This document shows, piece after piece, positions 28,243-36,160 of a stretch of DNA of 36,160 nucleotides. The translations under genes and the position numbers were made by a program. Within the stretch, counting starts at the first letter, position 1. Each line of letters starts with the position of its first letter. A model generated the notes under the pieces. It searched no databases. It was not told the origin of the DNA and worked only from the letters and a program-made list of their open reading frames with translations. The DNA is from Akkermansiaceae bacterium. Its GTDB lineage: Bacteria; Verrucomicrobiota; Verrucomicrobiia; Verrucomicrobiales; Akkermansiaceae. The DNA lies in contig JAKMGP010000004.1 in NCBI GenBank assembly GCA_022424905.1, positions 1-36,160 on the forward strand, written 5' to 3'.

Positions 28243-29700
28243 TTAGCGTCGCAGTTTACGGTCGTGTAGGGGATCTCCTTTTGGGGGGCGGATTGGGATT
28301 TCTAAAGCTCCTGACGCTTGAAGCTCGGAGAAGAGCTGTTCTCTAAGGGTTTCCTTTTTTTCGGCGAACGCGGGAACATCAATGAGGTTGTGACGCTCTT
28401 GTGGATCAGTTTGCAAATCATAAAGACCATTCTTATCCCAGAGACCATGGTAGTAGATGAATTTGTAGCGATTGGTTCTGATAGCGAAGAGAGTTGGAGT
28501 AGCTGGGAAGTTCCACTCCCAGTGGTATTCATAAAGAAGATGATCTCGCCACGGTTTTTCGGATTCGTTTCCATCGAGAAGGTGTTTGAAGGAACGTCCA
28601 TCGAAGCCTGGAGTGTTTTCGGCTTTTTTTATTCCGGCAAATTCCAAAAGGGTTGGAGCGAGATCGATGTTGAGTATCATTTCGTTCACGTCAGTACCTG
28701 CTTTGATTTTTCCGGGGGCATAGGCTAGAAGGGGAACGCGGATCGAGTGTTCGAAGGCATCGCGTTTGTCGTAAAATCCATGTTCACCAAGGTGGAATCC
28801 ATTGTCACCTAGGTATAGGACAATGGTATTTTTAGAGAGACCAGATTCGTCGAGGTGTTTGAGAATGCGGCCTACGTTCTCATCGAGTCCGTGAACGGTT
28901 TCGCAAAATCTCCAATAAAGATCATCGAAAGAAGGGACAGGGTCCTTATCGAAGGCTCCAGTTTCCATGTGGTCGATCCCGTGAATGCCATAGCGTCTTT
29001 CGCGGATCCAGCGCGACTGGGTGGCGTAGTTTTCTTCAGAATTCGCCATTGTTTCGGGATAATCGATTTTTTTTCCCTGATATTTTCCATGGTGGCGCTT
29101 GGCGGGTTGGAAAGGATAGTGGACGGACTTAAAGGCGAGGTGCATCATAAAGGGTGCTTTTTGGTCACCGCGGTCGCTTTTGAGCCACGCGATCGCCTGA
29201 TCAGTGAGGCGATCGGCAGTGTAGCCTTTTTGTTCATGACGCTTTCCGTTGATATTAAGGGTTTGATTAAAGTAGGAACCTTGTCCTTGGAAAGAGACCC
29301 AGTGGTGGAATCCTTTGCGAGGTCCATCATTGTCATGGCCCATATGCCATTTGCCGATCATGGCAGTACGATAGCCTGATGTTTGGAGGTATTCTGGATA
29401 GAAACGGGTCCCTTCAGGAACGGAGCGCTGATTATCAACAACACGATGATGGTGCATGTATTGTCCAGTTAGAATAGAGGCACGGCTCGGGGAGCAGAGC
29501 GAGGTGGTTACGAAGGCGTTTTTCAGATGTGCACCTTCTTTAGCCATTCGATCTAAGTTGGGAGTTTCGAGGAAATCTGGAGCTTCAGGGTGGCAGGAGA
29601 GAAAATCATAACGATGGTCATCGGCAAGGATGACGATGATGTTGGGTTTTTCAGAAGCCAGCGCTGTGCTTACAAGAATTGGCAAAAGGAGGCGGAGCAT
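28243..29700 (-). CDS. Secreted arylsulfatase-type sulfatase (formylglycine-dependent)
   Basis: A 485-residue protein. The ATG at 29700 opens a signal peptide (MLRLLLPILVSTALAS) followed directly by the sulfatase strand KPNIIVILADDHRYD, whose paired Asp bind calcium. Upstream in-frame sequence would run into the divergent gene and is rejected. The sulfatase signature C69-S-P-S-R with SILTGQY marks the Cys converted to formylglycine. GKWHMG and GDNGFHLGEHG supply further active-site residues, and the C-terminal subdomain ends with TNRYKFIYY ... GLYDLQTDPQERHNL. It would remove sulfate from polysaccharides or other sulfate esters outside the cytoplasm; the substrate cannot be read from the sequence. 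No maturation enzyme lies in the window. Confidence 0.9.
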   Translation of the reverse strand: MLRLLLPILVSTALASEKPNIIVILADDHRYDFLSCHPEAPDFLETPNLDRMAKEGAHLKNAFVTTSLCSPSRASILTGQYMHHHRVVDNQRSVPEGTRFYPEYLQTSGYRTAMIGKWHMGHDNDGPRKGFHHWVSFQGQGSYFNQTLNINGKRHEQKGYTADRLTDQAIAWLKSDRGDQKAPFMMHLAFKSVHYPFQPAKRHHGKYQGKKIDYPETMANSEENYATQSRWIRERRYGIHGIDHMETGAFDKDPVPSFDDLYWRFCETVHGLDENVGRILKHLDESGLSKNTIVLYLGDNGFHLGEHGFYDKRDAFEHSIRVPLLAYAPGKIKAGTDVNEMILNIDLAPTLLEFAGIKKAENTPGFDGRSFKHLLDGNESEKPWRDHLLYEYHWEWNFPATPTLFAIRTNRYKFIYYHGLWDKNGLYDLQTDPQERHNLIDVPAFAEKKETLREQLFSELQASGALEIPIRPPKGDPLHDRKLRR

Positions 29701-29805
29701 GAGACGAGGGTCGGAGATTACTGCGATCATTGCAATTCGGAATGGTCCAAGACTAGAGGTAAAACGAAACTGGTATTTTGGACTTCCGGTCGTTAGATCA
29801 GAAGC

Positions 29806-30681
29806 ATGAAAGACGGTCAGCAAATACCGCCCGCCACTAATTCGGAGCCACATCTTCCAGTTGGGTCTCTTGCATCCCCTCCTGGAGGTCACAAAAAACC
29901 CCTAATTCTAATTGGCATCCTGTTGCTTTTGATTGGAGGCGGCATCTTTGTTGGCTCGATAATAGGCGGGAGCGAAGAGGAAATGAGTACGGGAGAGACG
30001 AAGGTCGAGGCACCCAAACTAAAGCCCCGACCTAAGCCTCGCGAAAAGGAAAAGACCACCGAGCGGCCGGATCGAGAAACCGAGATGGTAGAGCTTTCTA
30101 CAGAAAATCGTGGCGATTTTCCTGACAATATAGGGAAGTGGGTGAGGCTTCAAGGGAAGGTGGAAACCGGCAATGAGGAGGGTGTTCTAGAGTTCGAAGA
30201 GCCAGCGGGAATGAGGGGGCAACTAGTGAGAGGGTCCGCTTCTCATTTGTCCGGCCAGATTGTCAAAGTCATCGGGTGGATGGTCTCGGAAGAGAAAATC
30301 CAGATTGAAGGAATCTTTGAGATTACTACGGTCGATCCAGTGGATTTGCTCCCTAAAAAAGATGTCTACACCACGGCTGATGCAAAGCAATTGATAGCTC
30401 TGAGAAACACACGAGCGAGTTTCAAGGGCAAGGTAAAGAATGTAAGGGTATCTGCTGATGAGAAAAATCTATATCTTGTTTTTGAAGGGGAAAGTCATGA
30501 GTTTATTGGGAGCGGAGATATTAAGAAGCTGAAGGAGGTAGAGGTCACCGAGGAGATTCTCAAGGAGCTGATCGGTAAAACAATCAAGTTGAAGGGTAAG
30601 CTGGGCTATAAAAAGCAGGAGAAAAAGGATCGCATCTTTATCAATTTCAACGACAAGGATGCATACGAAGCTGTCGACTAG
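29806..30681 (+). CDS. Membrane-anchored protein of unknown function with two OB-like beta domains
   Basis: A 291-residue protein that I do not recognise. Residues about 32-53 form one membrane helix (PLILIGILLLLIGGGIFVGSII), with a short N-terminal cytoplasmic tail. A charged, Pro/Lys/Glu-rich linker follows (about 60-95, PKLKPRPKPREKEKTTERP). Two beta-rich segments then come, about 100-180 (GKWVRLQGKVETGNEEGVLEF ... VKVIGWMV) and 190-291 (RASFKGKVKNVRVSADEKNLYLVFEG ... GKTIKLKGKLGY). Each contains an OB-fold-like GK(V/I) strand pattern, which suggests a duplicated nucleic-acid- or ligand-binding fold outside the membrane. It is divergent from the sulfatase and its stop codon overlaps that of uvrA on the other strand. 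Confidence 0.7.
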   Translation: MKDGQQIPPATNSEPHLPVGSLASPPGGHKKPLILIGILLLLIGGGIFVGSIIGGSEEEMSTGETKVEAPKLKPRPKPREKEKTTERPDRETEMVELSTENRGDFPDNIGKWVRLQGKVETGNEEGVLEFEEPAGMRGQLVRGSASHLSGQIVKVIGWMVSEEKIQIEGIFEITTVDPVDLLPKKDVYTTADAKQLIALRNTRASFKGKVKNVRVSADEKNLYLVFEGESHEFIGSGDIKKLKEVEVTEEILKELIGKTIKLKGKLGYKKQEKKDRIFINFNDKDAYEAVD

Positions 30682-33600
30682 AGCGCATTCGCGAGAAAAG
30701 GAGCGGTGACCGACCAGTCGACCTTCGAGACCTGTTCTGGTGTTCCTTGGGCAACGATCGTGCCGCCGTTTGGCCCGGCTTCGGGTCCGAGATCTATAAT
30801 ATAGTCGGCTTCTGCAGCTAAGTCCATGTGGTGCTCGATGACAACGACGGTATGACCTTCATCGACGAGCCGATGCAGCACGTCGGTGAGGCGAGCAACG
30901 TCCTGTTGGTGAAGGCCGATTGTAGGCTCTTCAATAAGATAGAGATTTGTATTAACCGGCCCTAAATCAGTGATCTTTGGGCGTCCTTTTGTGAGCTGGG
31001 TCACAAGTTTGAGGCGTTGTGCTTCCCCCCCGGATACGGTGGGCGAAGGTTGACCAAGGGTAAGGTAACCAAGCCCTGTCTCGGATAGAAGTTGAAGTGG
31101 TTTCTGAAGCTTCGGATGTGCAGAAAAGAAGTCGGCAGCGGCTTTGATGTTAAGGTTAAGAACGTCGCCGATTGTGAGACCATTATAGCGAATTTCTAAG
31201 GTGGCTGGATTGTAGCGATCCCCCATGCAGCTCTCACAATCAATCCAAGTCGTTGGAAGAAAATCCATTTCTAGTTTTATACGGCCATTACCTTTGCACT
31301 CAGGGCACTGTCCTTCCTTGTTGTTGAAGGAAAACCGGGAAGCGGTATAGCCGCGCATACGTGATTCGGGAAGCTGTGAAAAGAGGGTGCGGATGTGATC
31401 AAATAGCTTCACATAAGTCGCCGGACAGGAACGTGAAGTTTTCCCGATAGGAGATTGATCTACCTCGTAGCGATATTTAAAAACATCAAAGCCAGTCGCA
31501 GATTTGAATGGAGCTTCTTTGAGCTTTTTTTCGAAAGCGAGACTTAAGCACCCTCGCATGAGTGACGATTTTCCGGATCCAGAAACCCCGGTTAAAACGG
31601 TGAGACGCCCTATTGGAATTTGGACGTCGACGTCCTTTAGGTTGTTGAGATTACAACCTTTCAATTTCAGCCAACTTTTTTGAGCACGAGTTTTGGGAAT
31701 TTTTCTCCGCCTTCCTCGAGATGGATGAATGAGAGGATTTCCAATCGCCTGCAGCGTTGGTGATTGTGAATGTCTTTTAAGAGCGTTTCTTTTGTTTAGC
31801 TCAGCCCTTGTCAGGGAGGCCACGATTTCACCGCCTTCAACCCCTGCGCCAGGGCCAAGGTCTATCAGATGGGTTGCCGCCTTGATCGTGTCCTCATCGT
31901 GCTCAACAAGAAGAAGCGAGTTCCCCTTTTTCTTGAGGGCTTGAAGAGTTCCAAGGAGAGCATTATTGTCACGAGGATGGAGTCCGATGGTTGGTTCATC
32001 TAGAATGTAGAGGACTCCCTGTAAATTGGATCCAAGTTGAGCCGCAAGGCGGATACGCTGAGACTCGCCGCCTGATAAGGTGGTGGCGGATCGATCGAGT
32101 TGAAGGTAGCCCAGTCCAACGTGGTCGAGGAATTGAAGCCGCTGAAGAATTTCAGGAAGAATGTCACGTGAGATAGCAAGATCACGACCTTCAAATTTGA
32201 AGGCACTAATCGTTTTGCTGGCTTCTTGAACATTAAGTAATGATAGGGCTGGTAGTGATTGGCCCTCGATGAAGACGTGACGTGAGTTCTCCCGAATTCT
32301 CGCGCCATGGCAATCGGGACAAGCACGCAACTCGTCGGGGTTAGCTTTCGCGGCAAGTTTCTCTTCGTGAATTTCTGCCTCTGCTTCAGAGTTGAATCCT
32401 TTTGCGTCAAATCGGCTATTAGTGATGTGGCCATAGCCTCGGCAGGTTTGGCACCAACCTCTCGGCGAGTTGAATGAAAAGTGATGTGGATCAAGTTCCT
32501 CAAATGATTCTCCTGTGACAGGTGATACCCTTACGGTTGAGAAGGTTTGAAGATGACCTTTTTTAGTGAGGACTCTGAAGGTGCCCTTTCCGTATTGGAG
32601 GGCGATGGAAAGCGCTTCAGACGTCCTCTTTAGGGCTTGCTTACTTGTGACTTGAGCAACAACAAAATCGATATCGTGAGCCTTGTGGCGGGCGAGTGGT
32701 TGGAAGTCTTTAGTGTTGATGAGTTCGCCATCAATGAGCATTTCTTCGAAGCCGGCCTTTTCAGCAGCGAGGGCGTATTCCTTGTGGAAGCCTTTGCGGG
32801 CTTTCAAAACGGGTGAAAGGAGTCGAAGTGATTTCTCCTTCTTCAGTAGCTTGCCCAACTGATCGCCGATGGCTTCGGGTGTCTGCGATATGACAGGCTC
32901 ACCGGACTGAGGGCAATGCTGGACACCAAGCTTGGCATAAAGTAAGCGGAGGAAGTGGTAGGCTTCAGTGACTGTTCCAACTGTTGATTTTCCGCCGCCG
33001 CGCGAGATTCGTTGCTCGATCGCTACGGTTGGCGGAAGCCCTGTGATTAGGTCTAGGTCAGGCTTTTCGAGTTGGCTAGCGAACTGCCTCGCGTAAGGTG
33101 ACATGGAATCGAGAAAGCGGCGCTGGCCCTCAGCAAATATGACGTCGAAGGCGAGAGTGGATTTACCAGAGCCACTTAACCCTGAAATGACCACAAATTC
33201 ATTATGGGGAATTGTGGCGTCAATGTTCTTGAGATTATGGTGACGTAGACCGTGAATCGATATTTCACCTTTTGCGATGGATCTATGATTTGAGGCCTGT
33301 TTTTTTTCTGGTTTGATCGGGACCGAGATGGCGAGGCCAGTGTGTGTTTTCCTCTTTGCGAGTTGCTTAGGACTTCCTTCAAAAACGATTTGGCCACCAT
33401 TAAGGCCGGCTTCTGGTCCAATCTCTATAACATGATCGGCATTCTTAATGACGTCGGGTTGGTGCTCGATGACAAGCAGAGAGTAGCCAACGTCGACGAG
33501 GCGGTGGAAGACCGTGAGAAGTTTCTCGATGTCGCTGAAATGAAGTCCGGTCGTGGGCTCATCTAGGATGAGTAAGGTGTTGACGCTACCGCTGGTGGAA

Positions 33601-36158
33601 GTCAGAAGGCGGCAGAGTTTTAGGCGTTGGGCCTCGCCGCCGGAGAGCGTGTTGAGAGGTTGACCTAGGCGGAGATAGCCAAGACCGGTTTCCACCAAGG
33701 GCTGAAGGGCCTTACGAGTTTTAGAAAGAAGGAGGTTCTCTTTATTGGTAAGGCCTTCAATTCCTTCCAGAAATGTCATGGCTTCTGAAGCGGTTAACCG
33801 GAGAAAATCGACAACCGACTTCTCATAGTAGCGATAAGATTCGGCGATCCTTGTGAAGCGGGTGCCGTTGCATTCGGAACAGGTCAGGTAAAGATCAGAA
33901 AGGAACTGCATTTCGACTTTCTCAAAACCATTTCCTGAGCAGCGTTGGCAGCGTCCAGGGCCGGAATTAAAGGAAAAATATCCAGGAGTAAGGTGGTCTG
34001 CTCTAGCCGAAGAGGTAAGTGAGAGGAGTTGGCGAATATGCTCGAAGGCACCCAGTAGAACTGCGGGGGTTGAACGAGGAGTGCGGGAAAGAGGGGACTG
34101 GTCGATTAGCTCTACACCCCGGAGTTCGTCAATGCCTGTAATTTTGGCTGGCGCAGGCTCATTATCAATAGAGAGCCCAAAATGTCGGGCGAGATTGTTA
34201 TAGATGATAGGGTGAGCAAGGGTAGATTTCCCCGAACCTGAGACTCCGGTTAGACAGCTGAATACGCCGAGAGGAAGATCGAGTGACAGGTTGGAAATAT
34301 TATTTGCTGAGGCCTTTTCAATTGAAATATGGGCCCGCGGCTTCCTTAATTTGCTGGGAATAGGAATTGATTGCTGTCCGGAGAGATACTGAAGGGTGAG
34401 CGACTTCTTTTTTAAATTAGTTTTAGTTGATCCCTGATAAGTAATTTGTCCTCCGTTTTCCCCCGCTTCAGGTCCCATGTCGATAAGTTGATCTGCTTGT
34501 TGCATCACCGCTTCGTCATGTTCAACTACCACCAAAGTATTGCCCTTGTCACGGAGGTTGTGCATGACTTTGGTCAGACGATGAATGTCACGGTGATGAA
34601 GCCCGACAGTCGGTTCATCGAGGACGAAGAGGGTCTGGGTAAGTGCTGACCCTAGACAGGTGGTGAGGTTGACGCGGGCAATTTCACCACCTGAAAGGGT
34701 TCGCGCTTGGCGATCGAGGGACAGATATCCGAGACCAACCTCGCAAAGGTAATTCAGACGTGAGGTGATCTCGTGTAAGACCAAATCCGTTGTTTTATCG
34801 AGAGGTGCATGTGAAGTGGCAATTCCTTCAAAGAAAAAGAGAAGTTGGTCGAGTGGGATGTGCCAGAGCTCAGGAAGCGTTTTTCCAAGAATCTTAAAGT
34901 GAAGGGCATCGGGTTGAAGTCGGGTTCCTTGGCAATCGGGGCATTCGGTATAGGCTCGATACCGGGAAAGGAAGACACGGACGTGCATCTTGTAGGCTTT
35001 TGTTTCCAACCAGTCGAAGAAGCCTTGAATCCCATACCACCGATTTTCTTGCCAAAGTGCCTCGGATTGCTCAAGAGATGAGAGGGGTGATTTGTTACTT
35101 CGTTCCCCATATTTGACCCAACGCTGTTGCTCCGAGTCGAGCTCGTTCCACCGAAGGTTTGGATTGATTCCGGCCTCTTTACAGCTTTTGAGGAGGTCGC
35201 GCTGGCAATCTTCGCCACGTTCACCTTGAAATGGTTTGATCGCTCCTTTGCGTAGCGAAATAAGATGGTTTGGAATTGCTTTATCGAGATCGATGCCGAT
35301 GACTTTGCCAAAGCCTCGACAGTTGTTGCAGGCACCGAGAGGCGAGTTAAAAGAGAAGAGTGAGGAGGTGGGTTTGACAAGAGGAGCCCAGCTAGTGGTG
35401 AAGGTTTTTTTGGTTCCTTCAGCACTTGAGATCGCGGCGGTTCCCTTACCAAGGGCGAGGGCCTGCTCGAAGGATTCGGTCAGTCGGGATTTGTTGCGAG
35501 TCGTGACCTTGATCCTGTCTTGGATTATCAAGACCTCTCGAGGGAGTTTTTTGAGTGAGGGAGCGGAATCGGTCCGGATGACTTTATGATCAAGAAAAAT
35601 ACGGAGATAGCCCTGCGAGTTTAAGAAAGGAAAGAGATCATCGGGTGTGGTATCCGATGGAACGGGGATGGGGAAAAGAACGAGAATGTTCTCGTCTTGG
35701 TGATTTGAGATGACCCATTCGAGAATCGACTTGGGGTTGTCGGGGCGAACTTCTTTCCCAGTTTCGGGGTGGAATCCTTTGGCGAGTCTTGGGTAGAGTA
35801 ATTTGAGATAGTCGTTAACCTCTGTGAGGGTCCCAACAGTAGATCGGGTCGTGCGAATCGTGTTTTTCTGTTCGATTGCAATAGCGGGGGGAATGCCATC
35901 AATACGGTCAACCTCCGGTTTATCCATGCGGTCAAAAAATTGGCGCACATAAGGTGAGAAAGTTTCGACGTAGCGTCGTTGACCTTCGGCATAGAGAGTG
36001 TGGAAGGCTAGAGACGATTTGCCGGAACCTGAGGGCCCGGTGATAACGGTGAGTTTTCCGATCGGAATCTCAAGATCGAGATTCTTTAAATTATGCTGAC
36101 GAGCGCCACGAATTTTAATGGCGTTTTCTGCGGAATTAAGGTCAGCTTTCTTTGGCAC
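30678..36158 (-). CDS. uvrA: Tandem-duplicated excinuclease UvrA (four ATPase modules); start at the window edge
   Basis: At least 1826 residues, twice the usual ~940. Two UvrA copies are fused: about 1-950 and 965-1826. Four Walker A lysines are visible at K47, K644, K999 and K1530 (each in an SGSGKS context), with four Walker B/D-loop sites of the LDEPT or IEEPT type. The four signature motifs are LSGGEIARV (about 488), [18 protein letters not shown] and VSGGEAQRL. Zinc-type CxxC pairs occur in all halves (CNNC, CPDC, CQRC, CSEC, CQTC, CPDC, CPEC, CESC). UvrA recognises damaged DNA and loads UvrB in nucleotide excision repair. Double-length UvrA is known from chlamydiae and relatives. The apparent start is GTG at 36158 (MPKKADLN), 2 bases from the edge, so a longer N-terminus cannot be excluded. 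Confidence 0.93.
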   Translation of the reverse strand: MPKKADLNSAENAIKIRGARQHNLKNLDLEIPIGKLTVITGPSGSGKSSLAFHTLYAEGQRRYVETFSPYVRQFFDRMDKPEVDRIDGIPPAIAIEQKNTIRTTRSTVGTLTEVNDYLKLLYPRLAKGFHPETGKEVRPDNPKSILEWVISNHQDENILVLFPIPVPSDTTPDDLFPFLNSQGYLRIFLDHKVIRTDSAPSLKKLPREVLIIQDRIKVTTRNKSRLTESFEQALALGKGTAAISSAEGTKKTFTTSWAPLVKPTSSLFSFNSPLGACNNCRGFGKVIGIDLDKAIPNHLISLRKGAIKPFQGERGEDCQRDLLKSCKEAGINPNLRWNELDSEQQRWVKYGERSNKSPLSSLEQSEALWQENRWYGIQGFFDWLETKAYKMHVRVFLSRYRAYTECPDCQGTRLQPDALHFKILGKTLPELWHIPLDQLLFFFEGIATSHAPLDKTTDLVLHEITSRLNYLCEVGLGYLSLDRQARTLSGGEIARVNLTTCLGSALTQTLFVLDEPTVGLHHRDIHRLTKVMHNLRDKGNTLVVVEHDEAVMQQADQLIDMGPEAGENGGQITYQGSTKTNLKKKSLTLQYLSGQQSIPIPSKLRKPRAHISIEKASANNISNLSLDLPLGVFSCLTGVSGSGKSTLAHPIIYNNLARHFGLSIDNEPAPAKITGIDELRGVELIDQSPLSRTPRSTPAVLLGAFEHIRQLLSLTSSARADHLTPGYFSFNSGPGRCQRCSGNGFEKVEMQFLSDLYLTCSECNGTRFTRIAESYRYYEKSVVDFLRLTASEAMTFLEGIEGLTNKENLLLSKTRKALQPLVETGLGYLRLGQPLNTLSGGEAQRLKLCRLLTSTSGSVNTLLILDEPTTGLHFSDIEKLLTVFHRLVDVGYSLLVIEHQPDVIKNADHVIEIGPEAGLNGGQIVFEGSPKQLAKRKTHTGLAISVPIKPEKKQASNHRSIAKGEISIHGLRHHNLKNIDATIPHNEFVVISGLSGSGKSTLAFDVIFAEGQRRFLDSMSPYARQFASQLEKPDLDLITGLPPTVAIEQRISRGGGKSTVGTVTEAYHFLRLLYAKLGVQHCPQSGEPVISQTPEAIGDQLGKLLKKEKSLRLLSPVLKARKGFHKEYALAAEKAGFEEMLIDGELINTKDFQPLARHKAHDIDFVVAQVTSKQALKRTSEALSIALQYGKGTFRVLTKKGHLQTFSTVRVSPVTGESFEELDPHHFSFNSPRGWCQTCRGYGHITNSRFDAKGFNSEAEAEIHEEKLAAKANPDELRACPDCHGARIRENSRHVFIEGQSLPALSLLNVQEASKTISAFKFEGRDLAISRDILPEILQRLQFLDHVGLGYLQLDRSATTLSGGESQRIRLAAQLGSNLQGVLYILDEPTIGLHPRDNNALLGTLQALKKKGNSLLLVEHDEDTIKAATHLIDLGPGAGVEGGEIVASLTRAELNKRNALKRHSQSPTLQAIGNPLIHPSRGRRRKIPKTRAQKSWLKLKGCNLNNLKDVDVQIPIGRLTVLTGVSGSGKSSLMRGCLSLAFEKKLKEAPFKSATGFDVFKYRYEVDQSPIGKTSRSCPATYVKLFDHIRTLFSQLPESRMRGYTASRFSFNNKEGQCPECKGNGRIKLEMDFLPTTWIDCESCMGDRYNPATLEIRYNGLTIGDVLNLNIKAAADFFSAHPKLQKPLQLLSETGLGYLTLGQPSPTVSGGEAQRLKLVTQLTKGRPKITDLGPVNTNLYLIEEPTIGLHQQDVARLTDVLHRLVDEGHTVVVIEHHMDLAAEADYIIDLGPEAGPNGGTIVAQGTPEQVSKVDWSVTAPFLANAL

Positions 36159-36160
36159 GC

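Noticed and set aside
29701-29892. N-terminal extension of the sulfatase by 64 residues
   Set aside because: The extension precedes a clear signal peptide at 29700 and overlaps the start of the divergent gene at 29806.

Overview
The window looks like a chromosomal segment of a Gram-negative member of the Verrucomicrobiota (PVC superphylum). This is an inference from gene content. It has a double-length, four-ATPase UvrA of the kind known from chlamydiae and their relatives. It has a secreted PVC-type dehydrogenase fused to HEAT repeats, a cytochrome c site and a DUF1080 domain. It also has a formylglycine sulfatase and an LptD outer-membrane protein. No rRNA is present to settle the taxonomy. 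I see no insertion sequence, prophage, CRISPR array or origin.

Layout. Left part (1-14773), envelope and RNA-processing genes in mixed orientation: a partial lptD (minus); a YfcH-type nucleotide-sugar epimerase-like protein (plus); a CCA-adding/poly(A) polymerase fused to two siroheme-decarboxylase-like (AhbA/AhbB, Lrp-like) modules (minus); the large secreted PVC dehydrogenase (plus); a lipoprotein D,D-carboxypeptidase (minus); a tight minus-strand operon of N-acetylmuramoyl-alanine amidase, SDR protein and membrane transglutaminase; and a YmdB-family phosphodiesterase (plus).

Central part (14860-28160), the classic translation/transcription cluster, all on the plus strand: promoter, tRNA-Thr(GGT), tuf, tRNA-Trp(CCA), secE, nusG, rplK, rplA, rplJ, rplL, rpoB, rpoC and a strong intrinsic terminator. 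Every protein gene here lacks a recognisable Shine-Dalgarno sequence. Several spacers (tuf-trnW, nusG-rplK, rplJ-rplL, rplL-rpoB) carry hairpins that probably process the transcript or partly terminate it.

Right part (28243-36160): a secreted sulfatase (minus), a membrane-anchored protein of unknown function (plus), and the tandem-duplicated uvrA (minus), whose start lies at the window edge.

Most of the window is housekeeping. The least ordinary item is the CCA-transferase/AhbAB fusion. Its junction looks like a collapsed ATGA overlap, so it may be a real fusion or a one-base sequence error. Other points worth a second look are an LptD without cysteines in its first 602 residues, a YmdB homologue with a metal-ligand substitution (Asn to Asp), and palindromes in the rplL-rpoB spacer.
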